Positions 13,681-18,453 of a DNA stretch of 18,453 nt are shown here, piece by piece. Position numbers and translations under genes: made by a program. Below the pieces are notes generated by a model. The model was given only the letters and a program-made list of their open reading frames with translations. It ran no database searches and was not told the DNA's origin. The first letter of the stretch is position 1, and each line of letters opens with the position of its first letter. Source of the stretch: Candidatus Poribacteria bacterium (GTDB lineage: Bacteria > Poribacteria > WGA-4E > WGA-3G); NCBI GenBank assembly GCA_028818995.1, contig JAPPMR010000600.1:1-18453 (forward strand), given 5' to 3'.

Positions 13681-14885
13681 GCTTCAGCCCTTATTTTCTC
13701 TATGATTTGTGTTGTGTGGACAAGTTCGCAATTCAGAACCTTATATTTAAATCCATATTCCTTTGAAAACCGTTCTGCATGCTTTTTTGCTGACTGATCT
13801 GCACCATCTACCCATATATGAGGATTCCACCTTTCGAGGAGCATCCGAATTCCACGCTCTGATGAATCTCCATCTGTATCCGGTATATATGCTATGGGTA
13901 TAACTTCGCTGACATTCCTATTCCAATAAAGGATTTCAAGGCGCTGTTGGAGCGGATAGATCGGGCGATCATTCCCTTTTTTTAACCTCACCCTTTCATC
14001 GGAATTTATACCAACATAGAGGGCTTCTCCAAGTTTGCGAGATTCCTTTAGTATTCTTGCGTGCCCAGCGTGGAATAGATCGAAACTTCCTGTCATCATC
14101 ACAACTTTGGGGTTCTGAGGCGTAGACGAAAGTTCAGTCGCAAGAGATTTCGTGTTCCATTCAATCACATGACCTTTATCTAACTCAATTTTACGTTTTA
14201 TCCGTGAAGTATCCTGTATCAAATCAGAATAGAACTCTTTGAGAAAGACGGGATGCGTATAATTCTTGACAGAGGTATATAGCCCAGGTAAATCAGGTCG
14301 CTTTGAAATTAAATGTTCTAAATCTAATACATCACCTGTTTCACGGTAATAATCTAATATCGTTGAAGCACCCTTTTTATTGAACAAAAATGCTTGTGGC
14401 ACCCTAAGTGCTTTTGGGTTCACCCGAAACTCTTTACTTGGGTGTCTAAGCGAATCACCATAGTGATCATGGAGTCCAACCATCGTTGCATCACTAGGCA
14501 GATCGCAGGCTAAAAGGTCTTCATAAGGCACTTTTAAACACATATCGTCTTCCCACATCATGAAATAGTCGGTGTCGTTCTCATGTTTTTCGGTTTCCAG
14601 AAATATCGCGAGTCGTGTCATCCCAAGGAAGGTATGACCATAGTGGGCATGCGTGTTGTTTTTTCTGCTCCCTAATAAACCGCTATAATCTATCCCGTTT
14701 TCATGGAAATACACAAAAAACTCTGTAAAAAAATCGCCCCATGTGTGCCACGCGGCTGCATCAAATGCTTCGACAACCGTCAGCTTAGAAAAATCAAAAC
14801 CCATCTGCGACTGGGCACCTAACCACGCATACAATCTTTCAGGTCTACGTTTTAAATTGATAACGTAATGTTGCGAGATATTCAT
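13677..14885 (-). CDS. GT25 glycosyltransferase fused to a cytidylyltransferase
   Basis: This product of about 402 aa has two domains. Residues about 5-230 (numbered from TTG 14897) are GT25-like: HYVINLKRRPERLYAWL at the start and YFMMWEDDMCLKVP with the acidic EDD at 116-118. Residues about 262-405 are a nucleotidyltransferase: VVMMTGSFDLFHAGHARIL with the HxGH site at 276-279, GINSDERV..KKG..RPIYPLQQR near 296-318, and TTQIIEKIR at the end. This is close to the C-terminal domain of HldE/RfaE and to TagD, which couple CTP or ATP to a sugar or glycerol phosphate. I start at ATG 14885; a TTG at 14897 with AGGA upstream is possible. The fusion would link donor activation to transfer in one protein. 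Confidence 0.8.
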   Translation of the reverse strand: MNISQHYVINLKRRPERLYAWLGAQSQMGFDFSKLTVVEAFDAAAWHTWGDFFTEFFVYFHENGIDYSGLLGSRKNNTHAHYGHTFLGMTRLAIFLETEKHENDTDYFMMWEDDMCLKVPYEDLLACDLPSDATMVGLHDHYGDSLRHPSKEFRVNPKALRVPQAFLFNKKGASTILDYYRETGDVLDLEHLISKRPDLPGLYTSVKNYTHPVFLKEFYSDLIQDTSRIKRKIELDKGHVIEWNTKSLATELSSTPQNPKVVMMTGSFDLFHAGHARILKESRKLGEALYVGINSDERVRLKKGNDRPIYPLQQRLEILYWNRNVSEVIPIAYIPDTDGDSSERGIRMLLERWNPHIWVDGADQSAKKHAERFSKEYGFKYKVLNCELVHTTQIIEKIRAEA

Positions 14886-14902
14886 ATTATCTGCCAAAGT
14901 TG

Positions 14903-16306
14903 CTACTTTCCTATACTGTTACTCACTAATACTAAATCCAAAATATTGACAACACCATCGCCGTTGAGATCCGGTTCGGGCCCATTAAAACCATTTGCCA
15001 CTATCACGAGATCCAGAATATTCACAACACCATCGCCGTTGAGGTCCGCGACTTGGACACGGAGGTAAATCTCACCGTCTAAATCAGGAAGTGCGTGTGC
15101 GGTGCCCTCTACCTTTGAATGCCAACCTTTAGTGGTCGCTGGGAGAGTTATCTGTTGTGGCTCACCACTCCGATTATACACCGCCCAGCCGTTGGTGAAT
15201 TCCCGGATAAATAGCCCATCAATGGCCTCATAGAGCTGCCCCTTTTCTCCGACCGGACGGCCGAGATCCGCATCAAAGAACGAATACCAGTACGGGAGGA
15301 AATTCTTCCCGAGAATCAGAATATAGCCGTTAGAATGCGTCAGACTGAGGGTGGTGGTGGCGCGTGCCAATCGCCGGTTCGCTGGTGAGTCCCACGGTTC
15401 TTTTGGATTTATCCTAATCTCCAAAGCATTGATTTGAGGGTATCTGAGGTTTTCTTCATACCACGACAACGCCTTCTCAATTTCAATCAGCCTTTCGCGA
15501 GGATACGCGGCATCCCACGTCTCTATGAACGCGCCATTGACATACGGTGCAGAGCGCGGGATTTTCTCGGTGCGCGTATTGACAATAATGAGAAACTCGT
15601 CTCCGACAGCTTCACGGATACGTTTTACCAGTGAGACGAGTGCCTCTACACGATTGCCGTGATATAGATGCGCCGCGGAATCTACCCCCGGCACATCTGC
15701 TTCATCTTCACTCCACGCATCCATGAAAATACCGTCGAAGATACCACACTTCGCTACCGAAACCGCCATGTGGACGAAATGATCTTCAGCACCCGGCAGT
15801 GTGTAGTCTATTAAAAATTCTTTAAAGGGGATGTCTTGAATTCTGTTTCCGGCTTCATCCCTGAGCCAATACGGCCAATCCTCGGGATAATGGTCCGATG
15901 GGTGAGCAGCATAATATTGAAACGATGCGAGAAACAGGTAGTCTGGATTTAGCGACTGTATCTGCTGTCTTGCATTTATAGCGTCCTCTGCGTATCTGGC
16001 TCTACGAAAAACTAAATTGGGAAATTCAACGTCAGGTGTGAGATATTGAAAACCAACCTCAGCATTGAAGCTAAGCTGCCAATGCAGATCTCGGCGTGAG
16101 AGTACCTTTTTCTTGTATGACCAGTCCCACACATTTTCGGGGATTGGCTCGTTTGCAATTTCATGTGTCCATGTTGCGAAGACGGAAGGATATGAACGAT
16201 TCACAACCCGCTCTACGATACTCGGTCTCTCAACCTCACAGACCTTTTCTTTAGCAGGAACGCCTGTTGCCACGCATAGCAAAAGTACTATCAAAAATTG
16301 TTTCAT
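14903..16306 (-). CDS. Secreted TIM-barrel glycoside hydrolase-like protein with dockerin repeats
   Basis: This 467-aa protein has a Sec signal peptide (MKQFLIVLLLCVATGVPA, cleavage after about 18). The body resembles hypothetical glycosyl hydrolase family GHL15: repeated strand ends such as 'LNPDYLFLASFQYYA', [19 protein letters not shown] (187-205) with clustered Asp/Glu, FLIIVNTR, and YVNGAFIETWD with Glu262. Two calcium-type loops end the protein: [20 protein letters not shown] (from 421) and DLNGDGVVNILDLVLVSNSI (from 446), a dockerin type I-like pair. It should act outside the cell on a polysaccharide, attached through the dockerin. No cohesin partner is in the window. The start overlaps the sulfotransferase stop by 4 nt. 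A second copy lies at 17270-18453. Confidence 0.8.
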   Translation of the reverse strand: MKQFLIVLLLCVATGVPAKEKVCEVERPSIVERVVNRSYPSVFATWTHEIANEPIPENVWDWSYKKKVLSRRDLHWQLSFNAEVGFQYLTPDVEFPNLVFRRARYAEDAINARQQIQSLNPDYLFLASFQYYAAHPSDHYPEDWPYWLRDEAGNRIQDIPFKEFLIDYTLPGAEDHFVHMAVSVAKCGIFDGIFMDAWSEDEADVPGVDSAAHLYHGNRVEALVSLVKRIREAVGDEFLIIVNTRTEKIPRSAPYVNGAFIETWDAAYPRERLIEIEKALSWYEENLRYPQINALEIRINPKEPWDSPANRRLARATTTLSLTHSNGYILILGKNFLPYWYSFFDADLGRPVGEKGQLYEAIDGLFIREFTNGWAVYNRSGEPQQITLPATTKGWHSKVEGTAHALPDLDGEIYLRVQVADLNGDGVVNILDLVIVANGFNGPEPDLNGDGVVNILDLVLVSNSIGK

Positions 16307-17076
16307 TTGCGATTCACCCCTTCAATCCTTACATATTGTCGTTGCTTCATCATTTGCCTAAACAGTTCATCTTTCACAGCTGTGTCTGTCCTTTTTGGAT
16401 AATAGGCGCTAACAACTTCTTTTATTTTTTTCTCTGAGACAGAAATATCTAAAAACGCTACCACTCGCTTTAGAACACCTAATCGGTCTTGGCATAATTC
16501 CTCATACGTTATGTAGAGAGGCTCAATATCATTAGATTCAAAAAAAACTAATGTGTTTATTTCATCACTTATGCCTTTCAAGGTCTTCTGATAGAGTTCA
16601 TTCATGTTATAGTCTTCTACTGAATCTGATGAGTCAACCATAAACAATCTGGCAGTTTTTCCATTTTTTTGAGCTCTTACATCGGCGATTGCCTTGTGAA
16701 ACTTATTCAGGCGCGTGATATAAATGAATTTTACATAGGGCATCTTGCGGGTCAGATACTTCATCGTATTTTTTTCTGTTATTTCTACGTTTGGATATAA
16801 CACTTGAAGAATTTCTATTATTTGGTGAGGAATATGAACAAACGTTCCGACAAATTCTCCCATTTGTTTCGTTGATACGCACATGTTTTGCCAAGCTTTT
16901 TCGGGATCACGCTCTTTTATCACCTCAGAATAAGTAGAAGAACCTCTGAAGATACCTAAATTTTCCATCATCGTCCGAAAATATCTGGTGCCAGATGCGG
17001 TGTGCCCCATAATCAGAAAGTATGTCGTTTCGGCTGTATCATTACTTTCATCATATATTTTTACCTCTACTTTCAT
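16303..17076 (-). CDS. Stf0-like sulfotransferase
   Basis: This 257-aa enzyme should transfer sulfate from PAPS to a glycan or lipid. FLIMGHTASGTRYFRTMMENL (20-40) is the 5'-phosphosulfate loop in the place of the family's 'PRSGS..L'. VKFIYITRLNKFHKAIADVRAQKNG (115-139) matches the Stf0 '(F)I.l.R.dK..QA.S...A..tG' 3'-phosphate site with Arg122. TYEELCQD (190-197) fits the late family segment. GGAGG 7 nt before the ATG makes the start certain. It heads the gene train, with the dockerin hydrolase gene overlapping its stop by 4 nt, so the surface product is probably sulfated. The P-loop equivalent GHTASGT is unusual in sequence, so activity is likely but not proven. Confidence 0.8.
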   Translation of the reverse strand: MKVEVKIYDESNDTAETTYFLIMGHTASGTRYFRTMMENLGIFRGSSTYSEVIKERDPEKAWQNMCVSTKQMGEFVGTFVHIPHQIIEILQVLYPNVEITEKNTMKYLTRKMPYVKFIYITRLNKFHKAIADVRAQKNGKTARLFMVDSSDSVEDYNMNELYQKTLKGISDEINTLVFFESNDIEPLYITYEELCQDRLGVLKRVVAFLDISVSEKKIKEVVSAYYPKRTDTAVKDELFRQMMKQRQYVRIEGVNRK

Positions 17077-17146
17077 AAAAATTCCTCCTCATTTCTTACA
17101 AATTTTACTCACGAAAATGTGGATCGATCCGTGATGGCCTTCTCAT

Positions 17147-17195
17147 TCCGACTCAGCTTAAGATCAGAAAATGTTACATTTTACAATGAGTCGGA
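17147..17195. repeat. Nested inverted repeat
   Basis: The outer arms TCCGACTCA (17147-17155) and TGAGTCGGA (17187-17195) are perfect complements. Inside is AAAATGT-T-ACATTTT (17168-17182), another perfect pair. A separate 10-bp palindrome GGATCGATCC lies at 17121-17130. The set lies in the 193-nt gap between the two minus-strand genes. It could be a terminator for the upstream gene, an operator, or the remains of a mobile element; no T tract follows on the minus strand. Confidence 0.55.
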
Positions 17196-17269
17196 GTCCA
17201 TAACTCATGTTCCTGTTAAGTCGTTCATTACTGAATGGGGATTTAGGGGGTTTCTTCCATAAGACTTCC

Positions 17270-18453
17270 TTAGAAACTATTCGCCACCAGCACGAGGTCT
17301 AAGACGTTCACCGTTCCATCACCATTGAGATCGGGTGCCGCTTCCCCAAACGCATTCGCCACAATCACCAAATCCAGCACATTCACCGTGCCATCAGCAT
17401 TGACATCCGCTGTAGGAGGGGTTTTCAACCCCGATTCCGCCTTCAAATAAATCTCACCATCCAAATCTGCCAACGTATGCCGGCGTTGATTCTCTACACC
17501 GCTTGCCCAGCCAGAGACCGCCTGCGGAAGTTCTATCTCCTGTGCTTTGCCCGACCGGTTATACACCGCCCAGCCGTTGGTGAACTCGCGGATAAACAGC
17601 CCATCCCTATTCTCGTAAGTTTCACCTTTCACTCCGATCGGGTGACCGAGGGGCGCATCCCAGAACGGATACCAGTACGGGAGCTTATTCTGCCCGACAA
17701 TCAGAATATAGCCGTTAGAATGCGTTAGTGTGAGGGTTGTGGTGGCGCGTGCCAATTGCTGATTCGCTGGCGAGTTCCACGGTTCGTTTGTATTTATCCT
17801 AATCTCCAAAGCGTTGATTTGCGGGTATCTGAGGTTTGCTTCATTCCACGACAAAGCGTTCTCAATTTCAATCAGCCGTTCGCGAGGATACGCTTTATCA
17901 AACGTTTCCATGGCTGCACCATTTACATACGGTGCGGAACGTGGGATATGCTGGGTACGCGCATTGACAATGATGAGAAACTCGTCTCCGACGGCTTCAC
18001 GGATACGCTTTACCAGTGAAATGAGTGCCTCTACACGATTGCCGTGATACAGATGCGCCGCAGAATCTACCCCCGGTATCTCTGCTTCATCTTCACTCCA
18101 CGCATCCATGAAAATACCGTCGAAGATACCACACTTCGCTACCGAAACCGCCATTTGGACGAAATGCTCTTCCGCACCCGGAAGGGTGTAGTCTATAAGC
18201 ATTTCACCGTAGGGAACATCTTGAATTCTGTTTCCTTCTTCATCCCTGAGCCAATATTGCCAACCCTCGGGATAGTAGTCTGAGGGGTGAGCAGCATAAT
18301 AATGGAACCCTGCCAAAAACAGGAAATCTGGATTGAGATCCTGTAGCTGCTTTCTTAGATCCATAACCCAATCTATTTTATCCGACCTGCCGCTGCGGAA
18401 GACTACCTGGGTACCGTCACCTGCACTATATTGAAATGTAATCTGTGCACGAA
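17270..18453 (-). CDS. Secreted TIM-barrel glycoside hydrolase-like protein with dockerin repeats, second copy (5' end outside window)
   Basis: The frame is open to the window edge. An ATG at 18364 is internal, because the codons before it ([19 protein letters not shown]) align with the other copy (VGFQYLTPDVEFPNLVFRRAR). The body shares [21 protein letters not shown] and a reduced 'AAMETFD' at the site of FIETWD, keeping the Glu. It ends with two dockerin-like loops, [21 protein letters not shown] and [20 protein letters not shown]. The DNA identity with 14903-16306 is high in blocks (74 bp perfect at 18081-18154), so the duplication is fairly recent or the copies are kept alike by conversion. 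Function is taken to be extracellular polysaccharide cleavage. Confidence 0.8.
   Translation of the reverse strand, partial: RAQITFQYSAGDGTQVVFRSGRSDKIDWVMDLRKQLQDLNPDFLFLAGFHYYAAHPSDYYPEGWQYWLRDEEGNRIQDVPYGEMLIDYTLPGAEEHFVQMAVSVAKCGIFDGIFMDAWSEDEAEIPGVDSAAHLYHGNRVEALISLVKRIREAVGDEFLIIVNARTQHIPRSAPYVNGAAMETFDKAYPRERLIEIENALSWNEANLRYPQINALEIRINTNEPWNSPANQQLARATTTLTLTHSNGYILIVGQNKLPYWYPFWDAPLGHPIGVKGETYENRDGLFIREFTNGWAVYNRSGKAQEIELPQAVSGWASGVENQRRHTLADLDGEIYLKAESGLKTPPTADVNADGTVNVLDLVIVANAFGEAAPDLNGDGTVNVLDLVLVANSF

Noticed and set aside
18362..18364. ATG as the start of the last gene.
   Set aside because: The reading frame continues upstream to the window edge and aligns with the other hydrolase copy, so this Met is internal.

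Overview
The window looks like a chromosome piece from an uncultured bacterium, most likely Candidatus Poribacteria or a similar sponge-associated lineage. This rests on several things seen together: GC content in the mid-40s (estimated by eye), secreted hydrolases ending in paired dockerin-like 'DLNGDGVVNILDLV' repeats, a Stf0-type sulfotransferase, scattered G/C-rich intergenic repeats, and many small proteins I cannot place. The assignment is inferred from style, not from a marker gene.

Layout. (a) 1-1689, plus strand: the tail of a membrane protein, then an ABC ATPase and permease of the nitrate/sulfonate/taurine importer type. (b) 1785-2177, plus strand: a MTH538/ThsB-like TIR protein with its own probable promoter. 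It converges on a three-TM membrane protein (2244-2642, minus) across a long inverted repeat, and may be a small defence module. (c) 2656-2998, minus: a short TPR-like gene whose good start is separated from its body by a frameshift at a 7-A tract. (d) 3271-6266, minus: two diverged paralogous genes, each with a TTGACA promoter and a matching structured leader. Both carry a degenerate lysozyme/SLT-like core; one has lost the presumed catalytic Glu. (e) 6573-17076, minus: an approximately 10.5 kb gene train with many 4-nt overlaps. It contains a Stf0 sulfotransferase, a TIM-barrel hydrolase with dockerin repeats, a GT25-cytidylyltransferase fusion, a GT25-like protein, two GT-B glycosyltransferases, a DxD glycosyltransferase, a zinc-protease-like lipoprotein and six small proteins of unknown function. 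(f) 17270-18453, minus: a second copy of the dockerin hydrolase, running off the window.

How it may work together. Region (e) reads as a surface glycan or glycoprotein locus: nucleotide-sugar activation, sugar transfer, sulfation, trimming by a secreted hydrolase, and small proteins that could be the modified or structural components. A duplicated unit of 'GT-B C-terminus overlapping a ~130-aa gene' is intact at 10504-11897. At 6573-7003 only the last codons of the GT remain, which suggests the locus grew by module duplication and loss. No tRNA, rRNA, transposase, CRISPR array or phage packaging gene was seen.
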